Shown here in pieces: positions 44,765-53,691 of a stretch of DNA of 61,142 nt (position 1 is the stretch's first letter; each line of letters starts with the position of its first letter). The DNA is from Antarcticimicrobium luteum (lineage in GTDB: Bacteria; Pseudomonadota; Alphaproteobacteria; Rhodobacterales; Rhodobacteraceae), in assembly GCF_004358185.1 (NCBI RefSeq), contig NZ_SMUV01000048.1, positions 1-61,142 on the forward strand, in the 5' to 3' direction. The position numbers and the translations under genes were made by a program. The notes under the pieces were generated by a model. It searched no databases, was not told the DNA's origin, and saw only the letters and a program-made list of their open reading frames with translations.

Positions 44765-45679
44765 TCAGGGCGCGGTCTGGTCGGTGGCGCCGATATAGGG
44801 TTTCCAGCGGCGATGGATCCAGAACCACTGGTCCATGTGCTCGCGGATCAGCGCCTCAAGCCCGGCATTGACCTGGCGCGTCATGCTCACCGGGTCGCTG
44901 TGCGCGATCTCGTCCTGCATCACGATCTCGAAATCCAGCCCGCCGGGCTGACGCACCGCATAGACCGGGATGAACGCCGCGTTGTATTTCAGCGCCAGTT
45001 CCGCAGGCACGATCGAGGTGACCGCCGGTTTCCCGAAGAACTCCAGCTCCAGCCCGCCGTGGGCGTGCAGGTCGCCGACGATGGCGATGATGCCGCCTTG
45101 CTTCAGGTGGCGCACCATCTGGGTCATGCCGCGGCGGCCCTGTTCGAACATCGGCGTGCCGATGGCCGAGATGGTGCGCACGTAATGGGCGTTGAAATAG
45201 GGGTTGGCCATCCGCCGATAGAGCGCGCCCATCTGATGCCCGCGGGCGATCAGGTTGGCGCGGGCGGCGTCGTAATTGCCGAAATGCCCGGTGATCAGGA
45301 CCACCGCGCGCCCCTCGGCGCGGGCGGCCTCCAGCGCGGCGAGGCCGGGCCCGGTGACCGGCGCGCGGCGCGCCCGCTCGATGAATTCGGGGCCGGAGTA
45401 CAGCTCCATCAGGGTGCGTCCGGCATTGTCGGGCACGGCGCGGCAGAGCCGCCGGACCTCGGCCTCGGGCAGCTCGGGGCAGACCAGGTTCAGATTGTCG
45501 CGCACGCGCCGGCTGAGACCCGCCGGCCGGCCAAGACGGCTGACCAGCCAGCCCATTGCCGGGATGCGCCAGCGATAGGGGATCGCCCGGAACAGGCCAA
45601 TCAGCCCACGCAGCGCCAGGTTCGAGGCGAAATAGCCGGCGCGGTCGGCAAGGGAGAGGGAGGAGGGATCGGCGGGCAT
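44765..45679 (-). CDS. LpxL/HtrB-family lysophospholipid (lipid A) acyltransferase
   Basis: 304-residue inner-membrane acyltransferase. The catalytic motif HFGNYD (His132, Asp137) has the required H-x4-D, followed by GALYRRMANPYFNAHYVRTI and the terminal WFWIHRRWK typical of late lipid A acyltransferases. One hydrophobic N-terminal helix anchors it. It begins 24 bases after the EamA transporter gene in the same direction. The acyl chain and acceptor cannot be told from the sequence. Confidence 0.92.
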   Translation of the reverse strand: MPADPSSLSLADRAGYFASNLALRGLIGLFRAIPYRWRIPAMGWLVSRLGRPAGLSRRVRDNLNLVCPELPEAEVRRLCRAVPDNAGRTLMELYSGPEFIERARRAPVTGPGLAALEAARAEGRAVVLITGHFGNYDAARANLIARGHQMGALYRRMANPYFNAHYVRTISAIGTPMFEQGRRGMTQMVRHLKQGGIIAIVGDLHAHGGLELEFFGKPAVTSIVPAELALKYNAAFIPVYAVRQPGGLDFEIVMQDEIAHSDPVSMTRQVNAGLEALIREHMDQWFWIHRRWKPYIGATDQTAP

Positions 45680-45702
45680 GGTGGCGGGTCCGGGCGGGGG
45701 CG

Positions 45703-46572
45703 TCAGCTTCGGAAGGTTTCGCGGTGCCAGACATAGAGCCCGGCCAGCGCGATCACAAGCGCACCGCAGACGGTCCACAGATCCGGCATTTCGGCAAAGA
45801 ACAACATGCCCCAGGTGGCGGCAAAGATCAGTCCGGTATAGGAATAGGGCGCCAGCATCGCCGCCTCGCCGGTCGAGAAGGCCCGGATCAGGAACATCTG
45901 GCCGATGGTGCCGAACCCCGTCACCGACACAATCAGCAGCAGCGCCGGGCCGTCGGGCATCTGCCATCGGAAGGGCACGATCGCGCTGAGCAGCACGGTG
46001 CCGACCAGCCCGGTATAGAACAGCGAGGTCCAGGGATCCTCGTCCGGGCCGACGCGGCGGGTCAGCAGCGCATAGCCCGAATAGCAGACCGCGGCCCCCA
46101 GCGGCAGCAGCGCGGCGGGAGAGAAGACATCGGTGCCCGGGCGGATCACGATCAGCGCGCCGCACAGGGCCGCGGCGATGCCGGCGATGCGGCGCGGGCC
46201 CAGCGCCTCGCCCAGGAACAGCGCGGCGCCCAGCGTGATCAGCACCGGGTTGACCGACATCAGCGCGGCCGCGTCGCTCAGCGGGATCATGCTGATGCCG
46301 GTGAAGAAAAAGGCGGTGGCGCACATCAGCAGGACCGAGCGCAGCAATTGAAGTTTGGGGTAGCGGGTGCGCGCGACGCTGCGCAGGCGCGGCGCCACCA
46401 GGATCAGCACCAGAAGCATCTGCCCGGCATAGCGCGCCCAGAGCGCCGGCAGAACGCCGACCCGCGGCGCCAGTGCCTTGACGCTCGCGTCCATCAGCGT
46501 GAAGCACAGGATTGCCAGGATCATCATCCCGATGGCGCGGTTGCGGATGGCCAGCGCCTCGACCGCGGTCAT
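45703..46572 (-). CDS. EamA/DMT-family transporter
   Basis: 289 residues with ten hydrophobic helices in two EamA repeats of five, such as MMILAILCFTLMDASVKALA in the first half and ALLPLGAAVCYSGYALLTRR beginning the second. Members of the drug/metabolite superfamily export amino acids or other metabolites; the substrate is unknown. The ATG at 46572 begins the conserved region. It precedes the acyltransferase gene by 23 bases, so the two are probably cotranscribed. Confidence 0.92.
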   Translation of the reverse strand: MTAVEALAIRNRAIGMMILAILCFTLMDASVKALAPRVGVLPALWARYAGQMLLVLILVAPRLRSVARTRYPKLQLLRSVLLMCATAFFFTGISMIPLSDAAALMSVNPVLITLGAALFLGEALGPRRIAGIAAALCGALIVIRPGTDVFSPAALLPLGAAVCYSGYALLTRRVGPDEDPWTSLFYTGLVGTVLLSAIVPFRWQMPDGPALLLIVSVTGFGTIGQMFLIRAFSTGEAAMLAPYSYTGLIFAATWGMLFFAEMPDLWTVCGALVIALAGLYVWHRETFRS

Positions 46573-46753
46573 GACGGGCGTCCCTGTCCGGGGGCGGGCG
46601 CGCGGCAGGTGGGTGCGGGGGCGGCTTTGATCATATCTCCGGTGATAGGCCGGAACGGCGGCACTGTCCATTGCCGCCGGCGCGGCGGCGGACAGCGCCG
46701 GAAAAGGACGTCGCGTCGCCGCGCAGGTGCGCGGGGGCGGGCGTGGTATCGCC

Positions 46754-47326
46754 TCAGTAGTTGTAGGTCAGCCCGGTGCGGATCGCCTGACGCAGCGATG
46801 CCTCGGCCCAGCTTCCGGCGCCGCCGCGCGCCTTGATCTCGCGCCACTGGGCGATGGCGGCGTCGGTGTCGCCGTCGGCGACCAGGCCCTGGCCCAAGTA
46901 GGAGCGCGCCAGCAGATTATCGGGATTTGCCGCGATCGCCTGTCGATAGAAACTGCGCGCCAGCACCCGGTGCCCCATCTTGCGGTGGGTGAACCCCCAA
47001 TAGGTCAGCACCCGGTCCTCGGTCTGATCGGGCATTGCGCGCAAAACGCCCTGGGCATCGGTATAGCGGCCCGCATAGGCCAGCTCGCGCACCGCGCGAT
47101 AGAGCGTATCGGCGTCCAGCGCGCTGTCCTTGGGATCGACGCAGGTTTTCGTCTCGGGATCCCAGACCTGAACGCCCTCGCATTGTTCGGTGGTCTCGGT
47201 CGGCTTGGGCGGGGTGGTGTCACTGCCGCCCATGCCGGCGGCACCGGCGAGCCCCGGCAGGGCCAGGATCAGGGCGAGGTTCAGGGCGGCCGTCAGAACG
47301 AGAGGGCGGGCGGGCATGTGACGCAT
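46754..47326 (-). CDS. Secreted tetratricopeptide-repeat protein
   Basis: 190 residues: a signal peptide (LVLTAALNLALILALPGLAGA), a short linker with CEGVQVWDPETKTCVDP, then two or three TPR-like helices including AYAGRYTDAQGVLRAMP and SFYRQAIAANPDNLLARSYLGQGLVADGDTDAAIAQW. The C-x6-WD-x5-C segment also occurs in the small secreted peptide encoded just upstream. It is probably periplasmic and involved in protein contacts; function unknown. Confidence 0.8.
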   Translation of the reverse strand: MRHMPARPLVLTAALNLALILALPGLAGAAGMGGSDTTPPKPTETTEQCEGVQVWDPETKTCVDPKDSALDADTLYRAVRELAYAGRYTDAQGVLRAMPDQTEDRVLTYWGFTHRKMGHRVLARSFYRQAIAANPDNLLARSYLGQGLVADGDTDAAIAQWREIKARGGAGSWAEASLRQAIRTGLTYNY

Positions 47327-47437
47327 GGACGAAAGACTCCGAAAATGGACATGTACGAAACGTTTGGAAAAATGCGCAACTTACCGCCGGGCCACCGGGG
47401 CCGGCCGCCCGTGCGAAGGATCCCGGCGTGTGCGGGA

Positions 47438-47596
47438 TCAGCTGTTGATCTGCTCGACGCAGGTCTCCTGCGCAGCATCCCAGACCGTGCCCGGCGCGCA
47501 GGACTGCGCCTGATGCTCACGCTCGGAGCACATGGCATAGGACAAGGCGGGCAGCGCGATCAGGGATGCGGCGATGAGAAGGGTCTTGATCGTCAT
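47438..47596 (-). CDS. Small secreted cysteine-containing peptide
   Basis: 52 residues: a signal peptide (TLLIAASLIALPALSYA) leaves a mature part of about 30 residues with three cysteines and the motif CAPGTVWDAAQETC. The same C-x6-WD-x5-C pattern is found in the neighbouring TPR protein, and both lie in the same direction 111 bases apart. AGGTATGAC precedes the ATG at 47596. Unknown function; the paired cysteines suggest a disulfide loop. Confidence 0.75.
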   Translation of the reverse strand: MTIKTLLIAASLIALPALSYAMCSEREHQAQSCAPGTVWDAAQETCVEQINS

Positions 47597-47661
47597 GTCA
47601 TACCTCCCGATAGGACCGATATATCCCCCAAGGTAACCCGGCACGGCCCGCGGTCAAAGAA

Positions 47662-47695
47662 AAACCGCGCCGCCGGCCGGGCCGGGGCGCGGTTT
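47662..47695 (-). terminator. Intrinsic terminator of purB
   Basis: AAACCGCGCC and GGCGCGGTTT form a 10-bp stem around a GC-rich loop; on the minus strand it continues into TTTTCTTT. It lies 22 bases after the purB stop. Confidence 0.85.
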
Positions 47696-47717
47696 GCCTC
47701 CCGCCTGTGCGGCAGGT

Positions 47718-49022
47718 TTACTCGCCGAACACCCGCCGGAAGATCGTGTCGACATGTTTGGTGTGATACTCCATGTCGAATTTCTCGTTGATGGCATCGA
47801 CGCCGAGGGCGGCCACCACATCCTTGTCGGCCAGCAGCTGCTCGCGGAAGTCGACGCGGTCCTCCCAGACCTTGAGGGCGTTGCGCTGCACCATCGAATA
47901 GGCGTCCTCGCGCGACACGCCGGCCTGGGTCAGCGCCAGCAGCACCCGTTGGCTCATCACCAGCCCCGGGTACCTGTTCATGTTGTCGAGCATGTTCTCG
48001 GGGAAGATCAGCATTTTCTCGACCACGCCGGCCAGACGGTTGAGCGCGAAGTCGAGCGTGATCGTCGCGTCCGGCCCGATGCCGCGTTCGACCGAGGAAT
48101 GCGAGATGTCGCGCTCGTGCCAGAGCGCCACGTTCTCCATCGCCGGAATCACGGCCATGCGTACCAGCCGGGCCAGACCGGTGAGGTTCTCGGTCAGCAC
48201 CGGGTTCTTCTTGTGCGGCATCGCCGAGGAGCCCTTTTGCCCCATCGAGAAGAATTCCGCCCCTTCCAGCACTTCGGTGCGCTGCATGTGGCGGATCTCG
48301 ATGGCGACGTTCTCGATCGAGGAGGCGATGACGCCGAGGGTGGCGAAGAACATGGCGTGGCGGTCGCGCGGGATCACCTGGGTGCTGATCGGCTCGGGCC
48401 GCAGGCCAAGTTTCTCGCAGACGTGCTCTTCGACCGCCGGGTCGATATTTGCAAAGGTGCCGACCGCGCCGGAGATGGCCCCTGTCGCCACTTCCCACCG
48501 GGCCTTTTCCAGCCGGTTCTTGTTGCGGTCCATCTCGGCATAGAACCGGGCGAAGGTGAGGCCCATGGTGGTGGGCTCGGCATGAATGCCGTGCGAGCGG
48601 CCGACGCGCACGGTGTTCTTGTGCTCATAGGCGCGGGTCTTCAGCGCGGCGAGCACCTTGTCCAGATCGGCCAGCAGGATGTCGGCGGCGCGCACCAGCT
48701 GCACGTTCAGCGTGGTGTCGAGCACGTCGGAGCTGGTCATGCCCTGGTGGACAAAGCGGGCCTCTTCAGACCCCACATGTTCGGCCAGATGGGTGAGAAA
48801 GGCGATCACGTCATGCTTGGTCACCGCCTCGATCTCGTCGATGCGGGCGACGTCGAACTCCACGTCCTTGGCCTTCCACACGGCCTCGGCGTTTTCCTTC
48901 GGGATCACCCCCAGCGCGGCCTGCGCGTCGCAGGCGTGGGCCTCGATCTCGTACCAGATCTTGAACTTGGTCTCGGGCGACCAGATGGCGACCATTTCGG
49001 GGCGGGAATAGCGGGGGATCAT
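47718..49022 (-). CDS. purB: Adenylosuccinate lyase
   Basis: 434-residue tetrameric lyase acting twice in purine synthesis, on SAICAR and on adenylosuccinate. Conserved fumarase-superfamily regions are VHQGMTSSDVLDTT, GRSHGIHAEPTTMG and the signature GSSAMPHKKNP. The start MIPRYSRPEM at 49022 has AAGGTGA eight bases upstream and matches the family; an in-frame start 12 bases earlier is less likely. Confidence 0.97.
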   Translation of the reverse strand: MIPRYSRPEMVAIWSPETKFKIWYEIEAHACDAQAALGVIPKENAEAVWKAKDVEFDVARIDEIEAVTKHDVIAFLTHLAEHVGSEEARFVHQGMTSSDVLDTTLNVQLVRAADILLADLDKVLAALKTRAYEHKNTVRVGRSHGIHAEPTTMGLTFARFYAEMDRNKNRLEKARWEVATGAISGAVGTFANIDPAVEEHVCEKLGLRPEPISTQVIPRDRHAMFFATLGVIASSIENVAIEIRHMQRTEVLEGAEFFSMGQKGSSAMPHKKNPVLTENLTGLARLVRMAVIPAMENVALWHERDISHSSVERGIGPDATITLDFALNRLAGVVEKMLIFPENMLDNMNRYPGLVMSQRVLLALTQAGVSREDAYSMVQRNALKVWEDRVDFREQLLADKDVVAALGVDAINEKFDMEYHTKHVDTIFRRVFGE

Positions 49023-49164
49023 TGGCAGCGTCACCTTTGTATGATTAGGCGGGGATCAGGGTGCCTCATAGACCGCGGCGCCCGCGACGACAAGGCAGGA
49101 GCCCGCCAAGCGGACGGACAGCCGGGGCATCGGCGGGCCTGCGCCCGGACGGGGGAGAGGACAC

Positions 49165-49584
49165 ATGACGCGCGCGACGCGCCAATTGCGCGATTTCCTG
49201 GGCCTCTGGTCGCTGGACCGGCGCATCGAAGAGGCCGGCGGGCGAACGGGGCGGTTCCTCGGTCAGGCCCGCTGGACGCCGGCGGGAGAGGGCGCGCTCT
49301 ATGTCGAGAGCGGGCAGCTGACGTTGGGCGGGCATCCGCCGATGCAGGCAGAGCGGCGCTATCGCTGGGGCGCGGATCTGACGGTCTGGTTCGAGGACGG
49401 GCGGTTCTTTCACGCCGTCCCGCCGGGGGGCGGGGACAGCGCGCACTGGTGCGCCCCCGACCAATATGAGGCGCGGTACGAATTTGACGACTGGCCGGAG
49501 TTCCGCGTCACCTGGACGGTGCGCGGCCCGCGCAAGGGTTATCGCCTGACCGGCCACTACCGCCCGCTGCCGGACGCCGGCTGA
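49165..49584 (+). CDS. DUF6314 family protein
   Basis: 139 residues of mostly beta-strand character: LRDFLGLWSLDRRIEEAGG, GALYVESGQLTLG, RRYRWGADLTVWFEDGRFFH and FRVTWTVRGPRKGYRLTGHY. The shape (a small lipocalin-like barrel with F-L-G-W near the start) and length match DUF6314 proteins common in Rhodobacterales. No catalytic residues are evident and function is unknown. It converges on the DUF6455 gene. Confidence 0.8.
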   Translation: MTRATRQLRDFLGLWSLDRRIEEAGGRTGRFLGQARWTPAGEGALYVESGQLTLGGHPPMQAERRYRWGADLTVWFEDGRFFHAVPPGGGDSAHWCAPDQYEARYEFDDWPEFRVTWTVRGPRKGYRLTGHYRPLPDAG

Positions 49585-49632
49585 ACGCTGCGCCGACAGG
49601 CGGGCCATGCCGCCGGACCGGGCGCAGGATGG

Positions 49633-49896
49633 TCAGGCGTTGACCGCGCGCTCCATGAAATCCTTGTTCCGGCAATAGTCCGGCGCCGCGTCGAGGTGAT
49701 CGCAGCGGCCTTGCAGCTCGGCGCAACCGCTCTGGTTGGCGCAGCCCGAACAACGCAGGGCCATTGACCGGACCTGAAGCGCCCCCTGCCTGGGGTCTTG
49801 CGAGATTGCCGCGTCAAGGTCCACGCCCAGACGCTCGGCCATGCCGAGCATCAGGTCGGTGCTGTTGGAAAGTCGACGAATAAAGCCCATGCCCAT
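49633..49896 (-). CDS. DUF6455 cysteine-rich protein
   Basis: 87 residues with five cysteines in a C-x2-C-x4-C-x6-C-x9-C arrangement (MALRCSGCANQSGCAEL, then RCDHLDAAPDYCRNKDF), typical of the DUF6455 family of small alphaproteobacterial proteins. The pattern suggests metal or cluster binding, unproven. Alternative start MGFIRRL two codons in. A GGAGATG stretch precedes the start. Confidence 0.8.
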   Translation of the reverse strand: MGMGFIRRLSNSTDLMLGMAERLGVDLDAAISQDPRQGALQVRSMALRCSGCANQSGCAELQGRCDHLDAAPDYCRNKDFMERAVNA

Positions 49897-49998
49897 CTCC
49901 TGCCGCTATATGAGGGAATGCGTTCAGGTTCCCACCCTTCGGCCCGGGCTGCCTTGATTTGCGTCAAGTTCCGAAGGGAGTGGCCGACGGGTGAGGTT

Positions 49999-51219
49999 TC
50001 ACCCCTCGGGTCCGACCAGCACGCTGTCCACCCGCGCGCCGTGGCTGAGGGTGCGGTGGACCGGGCATTTGTCCGCGATCTCCAGCAGCCGGGCACGCTG
50101 GTCGTCGTCCAGATCGCCGCCGAGCCGGATTCGGCGGGTAAAGCGGTCGATCCTGCCGGGCGCGCCGTCGCCGGCATCCTCGGCGTGCAGCTTGTCGTGG
50201 CTGATATCGACGCTGACGTCGGTGAGCGGCCAGCCCTTGCGGCGGGCGTACATGCGGATCGTCATCGAGGTGCAGGCGCCCAGACCCGCCGCCACCAGCC
50301 CATAGGGCGAGAGCCCCCGGTCGGTGCCGCCGACGCTGGCCGGCTCGTCGGCGGCCAGGTGGATATGGCCCGACTGCACGTCCTGCAGGAACCCCTCGGG
50401 ATCGACCTCGGTCACCCGCACCACCCCCTCGGGGGCGCCCGGGGTCGGCGCGGCGGCGGGCAGATCGACATAGCGCCGGGCCCAGGCGGCGATCACGTCG
50501 GCGGCGTATTCGGCATCCTCGGCGCGGCTGATCAGGTGGTCGGCGGTGTCCAGGGTGACAAAGCTTTTGGGGTGTTTCTTGGCCAGAAATATCTTTGCGG
50601 CGTTGTCGATGCCGACGACCGTGTCGCGGGGGGCGTGCATGACCAGCAGCGCCGCCTTCATGTCGTGCAGGGCGCTGTCCAGCTGTTCGCCCTGCACATC
50701 CTCGACGAAGGCGCGGGAGATGCAGAAGGCGCGGCCGCCCAGATCGACCTGGGCGACACCGTTTTCGGCGATCTCGGGCAGGGCATCGGCGAAATGATGG
50801 GTCACATGTTCGGGGTCATGCGGCGCGCCGAGCGTGACCACGGCGCGGACGCTGTCGATCCGGCCGGCGGCGCGGATCGCCGCCGCGCCGCCCAGCGAAT
50901 GGCCGATCAGCAGCGCCGGCGCCATGCCGCGCCCGCCCAGATACTCGGCCGCCTTCAGCAGGTCGGCGACATTGGAGCTGAAGCCGGTATTGGCAAACTC
51001 GCCCGCCGAATGGCCAAGCCCGGTGAAATCGAAGCGCAGCACCGCGATGCCCATCGCCGCCAGCCGCGCCGCGATCCGGCGGGCGGCGGGGATGTCCTTG
51101 GAACAGGTGAAGCAATGGGCAAAGAGCGCGGTGGCCAGATGCGGTCCCTCGGGCAGGTCGAGCCGCGCCGCAAGCTCGGTTCCGTCGTGACCGGGGAAGG
51201 TGATGCGTTCGCTGGGCAT
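49999..51219 (-). CDS. Bifunctional alpha/beta-hydrolase - OsmC family protein
   Basis: 406-residue fusion. Residues 1-250 are an alpha/beta hydrolase with nucleophile elbow GHSLGG (Ser108), acid Asp199 (PRDTVVG) and His228. Residues 265-406 are an OsmC/Ohr-type domain with both redox cysteines, Cys316 (LGACTSMTIRMYA) and Cys385 (DKCPVHRTL). OsmC proteins reduce organic hydroperoxides, so the fusion may hydrolyse and detoxify lipid-derived peroxides. No regulator such as OhrR is adjacent. Known in Rhodobacterales by architecture, but its substrate is not established. Confidence 0.93.
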   Translation of the reverse strand: MPSERITFPGHDGTELAARLDLPEGPHLATALFAHCFTCSKDIPAARRIAARLAAMGIAVLRFDFTGLGHSAGEFANTGFSSNVADLLKAAEYLGGRGMAPALLIGHSLGGAAAIRAAGRIDSVRAVVTLGAPHDPEHVTHHFADALPEIAENGVAQVDLGGRAFCISRAFVEDVQGEQLDSALHDMKAALLVMHAPRDTVVGIDNAAKIFLAKKHPKSFVTLDTADHLISRAEDAEYAADVIAAWARRYVDLPAAAPTPGAPEGVVRVTEVDPEGFLQDVQSGHIHLAADEPASVGGTDRGLSPYGLVAAGLGACTSMTIRMYARRKGWPLTDVSVDISHDKLHAEDAGDGAPGRIDRFTRRIRLGGDLDDDQRARLLEIADKCPVHRTLSHGARVDSVLVGPEG

Positions 51220-51315
51220 GGGCTGTCCTTTCGTGCCGTCCGGGTCTAAGGCTGGGCTTCGGTGGCGGTTTTATCAAGCCCCGGTCACGGGATAGCGATT
51301 GAGGATGGCGGGCAG

Positions 51316-52221
51316 GTGACGGCAGCGGTGCGCGGGATCGGTTGGGCCGCTGCGGCGGTGACGCTGGCGGCGCTGGCCGCCGGCTATGGCGGGGCGCTGC
51401 ATCCGGCGGGCGACAGCCTGGCGGTGTTCCGGGTGCCTTTGGCCGTTGCGGCAGGGCTGCTGCTGGCGATGCTGTGGCGGCCGCGCCGGGCGGTGGCGCC
51501 GGGGCTGGCGCTGGTGGCGCTGGCGCTGCTGCCGCGGCTCTGGGCGATGTGGCCGGGACCGGGACCGGGACCGGAGGGCGTGGAGGCGCAGGCCGGTCTG
51601 GTGATCTATCAGAAGAACCTGCTGTTCAATCTGCCCGATCCGCGGCGTCTGGTGGCCGATATTGCCGCGCGGTCGCCCGATGTCGTGACCCTGCAGGAGG
51701 TCAGCCCGCGCAACCGCGCGGTGCTGGCGGCGCTGCGGGACAGATACCCCTATCAGCATGATTGCGCCTATCGCGCGGTGGGCGGCACGGCGGTGCTGTC
51801 ACGCTGGCCCGCGGTGCCGGGCAGCGCGCGCTGCGCCCATGGGCTGACGGCGCTGCAGGTGGAGACGCCAGCGGGCCGGGTCTGGGCGGTGTCGCTGCAT
51901 CTGCGCTGGCCCTGGCCGCATCCGCAGGCGGCGCAGCTGGACCGGCTGGGGCCGGTGCTGCGCGCGATGCGGGGGCCGATGGTGATCGGCGGCGATTTCA
52001 ACAGCGTCGCCTGGTCCGATGCGCTGGCCCGGGTGGCGCGCGCCAGCGGCACGAGGCGGGCGGGGCACGAGGCGGCGAGCTTTGCCTTGCCCTATGGAGG
52101 GTTCGGGGTGGCGATCGACCACGTTCTGGCCAGCGGTGCGCGGCCCGGGACGATCGAGGTGCTGGACCGGATGGGATCGGATCACCGGGGCATTCTGGCG
52201 CGGGTCACCGTCGCGCCCTGA
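51316..52221 (+). CDS. Endonuclease/exonuclease/phosphatase-family membrane protein
   Basis: 301 residues: two or three N-terminal hydrophobic helices, then an EEP domain with LVIYQKNLLF, DVVTLQEVSPRNRAVL, SLHLRWPWPHP, GGDFNSVAWS and the final GSDHRGI, the metal and catalytic residues of DNase I-like enzymes (Glu of LQEV, Asp-x-Asn of GDFN, Asp-His of SDH). Membrane-anchored EEP proteins of this type often act on nucleic acid or phospholipid. The GTG at 51316 is chosen; a GTG at 51262 is the alternative. Confidence 0.85.
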   Translation: MTAAVRGIGWAAAAVTLAALAAGYGGALHPAGDSLAVFRVPLAVAAGLLLAMLWRPRRAVAPGLALVALALLPRLWAMWPGPGPGPEGVEAQAGLVIYQKNLLFNLPDPRRLVADIAARSPDVVTLQEVSPRNRAVLAALRDRYPYQHDCAYRAVGGTAVLSRWPAVPGSARCAHGLTALQVETPAGRVWAVSLHLRWPWPHPQAAQLDRLGPVLRAMRGPMVIGGDFNSVAWSDALARVARASGTRRAGHEAASFALPYGGFGVAIDHVLASGARPGTIEVLDRMGSDHRGILARVTVAP

Positions 52222-52225
52222 GCGC

Positions 52226-53566
52226 CTAATCCCCCATCAGCGCCGGATCGAAGGGGTAGGTTGTCAGGTTTTCGTAGCCGTCGCCGGTGATCAGCACCTG
52301 ATCCTCGAGCTTGATCGAGAAATCGCCGCCGACTTCGCCGACCGCCGCCTCGACGCAGAGGACCATGCCCGGCTCGAGCGCGTAGTCGAAGGCGCCGGGC
52401 ACCGCCGTGTCGGGATAGGCCACCAGGGGCCATTCATCGCACAGGCCCACCCCATGCATGAGACAGCCGTATTTCTGCGCCTGGAACCTGTCGTCCAGCC
52501 GGTGGCACCCGGCGGTCAGCTCGGGGATGGTCACGCCGGGTTTCAGCCTTTCCATGTTGGTCATGATGTGCTCATGCGCGTGGCGCATGGCATAGATCAT
52601 GTCCGGGCGCGGTTTGCGGTCGCCGATCCACCAGCTGCGGGAGATGTCGACGCAGATGCCATAGCTGCCGATCAGGTCGGTGTCGAAGGAGACGATCTCG
52701 TTCATCTGCACGATGCGGGGGCCGCATTCCTGGAACCACGGGTTGGTGCGCGGCCCGGAGGACAGCAGGCGGGTTTCGATCCATTCGCCGCCGCGGCGGA
52801 TGTTCCCGGCGTGGAGTTCTGCCCAGATGTCGTCCTCTGACGCCCGGCCGAGCGGGACGTTCACCCGCGCGAAGGTTTCCATCTCGCGCATCGCCGCCTC
52901 GCAGGCGTGGCTGGCGCAGCGCATCGCCCGGATTTCGTCCGCTCCCTTGATCGCGCGGGCCTTTTCGGTGACCTCCTCGCCCTCCATGATCCGCAGGCCC
53001 TGCGCCTCCAGCGCGCGCAGCCCGTGCAGCATCACCTTGTCGACGGCCAGCCGATGATCGCCGGGCGCGTGTTCGGCCAGCAGCCGGCGCACCTCATTGG
53101 CGAAACTGTCCGCGGCCACATCGACCTTGTCGCCGCGATCGAAATAGAACAGGTCGGCGCCCGAGCGCACCTCGGCCACCAGCGGGTTGAAGGCGGACAG
53201 GAATGGCGCGTTCTTGTAGTCCCAGATCACCATGTAGCCGTCGGCGCAGAGCAGCACGGCGCGGAACGGGTTGTGGGTGTTCCACAGCTGCATGTTGGTG
53301 CTGTCGGTGGCATATCGGATGTTGAGCGGGTCGAACATCAGCAGCCCGCCATAGCCGCGCGCGACCACATGGTCGGTCAGCCGCCGCCAGCGATAGGTCC
53401 GCATTGCCGCCAGATCGGGCAGATCAAGCCCCGCCGCAGCCCATTCGGCAAAGGCCAGCCGGGTCGGGCCGATCTCGATCCGGTCGGGATCGTTTGGGGT
53501 GCCGTCGCCCAGCGTGGCGCCCCTGCTCGGGTCGATCTTGCGGCTGTCGCGGTAGTGCCGGTTCAT
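52226..53566 (-). CDS. dddP: Dimethylsulfoniopropionate (DMSP) lyase DddP
   Basis: 446-residue M24-fold metalloenzyme that cleaves DMSP to dimethyl sulfide and acrylate. It starts NRHYRDSRKIDPSRGATLGD, as in Roseobacter DddP, and carries all six metal ligands at the positions used in structural work: Asp295, Asp297, Asp307, His371, Glu406 and Glu421, plus the proposed catalytic Asp377 in HGVGLCDEW. These distinguish DddP from ordinary creatinase or Xaa-Pro peptidases. No other ddd or dmd gene is adjacent. It is divergent from the DUF3445 gene. Confidence 0.95.
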   Translation of the reverse strand: MNRHYRDSRKIDPSRGATLGDGTPNDPDRIEIGPTRLAFAEWAAAGLDLPDLAAMRTYRWRRLTDHVVARGYGGLLMFDPLNIRYATDSTNMQLWNTHNPFRAVLLCADGYMVIWDYKNAPFLSAFNPLVAEVRSGADLFYFDRGDKVDVAADSFANEVRRLLAEHAPGDHRLAVDKVMLHGLRALEAQGLRIMEGEEVTEKARAIKGADEIRAMRCASHACEAAMREMETFARVNVPLGRASEDDIWAELHAGNIRRGGEWIETRLLSSGPRTNPWFQECGPRIVQMNEIVSFDTDLIGSYGICVDISRSWWIGDRKPRPDMIYAMRHAHEHIMTNMERLKPGVTIPELTAGCHRLDDRFQAQKYGCLMHGVGLCDEWPLVAYPDTAVPGAFDYALEPGMVLCVEAAVGEVGGDFSIKLEDQVLITGDGYENLTTYPFDPALMGD

Positions 53567-53691
53567 TGGCGGCCCTCCAGTCGTCTCGCATCCAGTCTGA
53601 AAGCCGGGAATTTGGGCGTCCGTCCCGCCTGCGACGCATGGTCAGGTCGTTTTTGGGCCGACAAGGCGGGGGCAGGGTGCTAATCGGAGGC

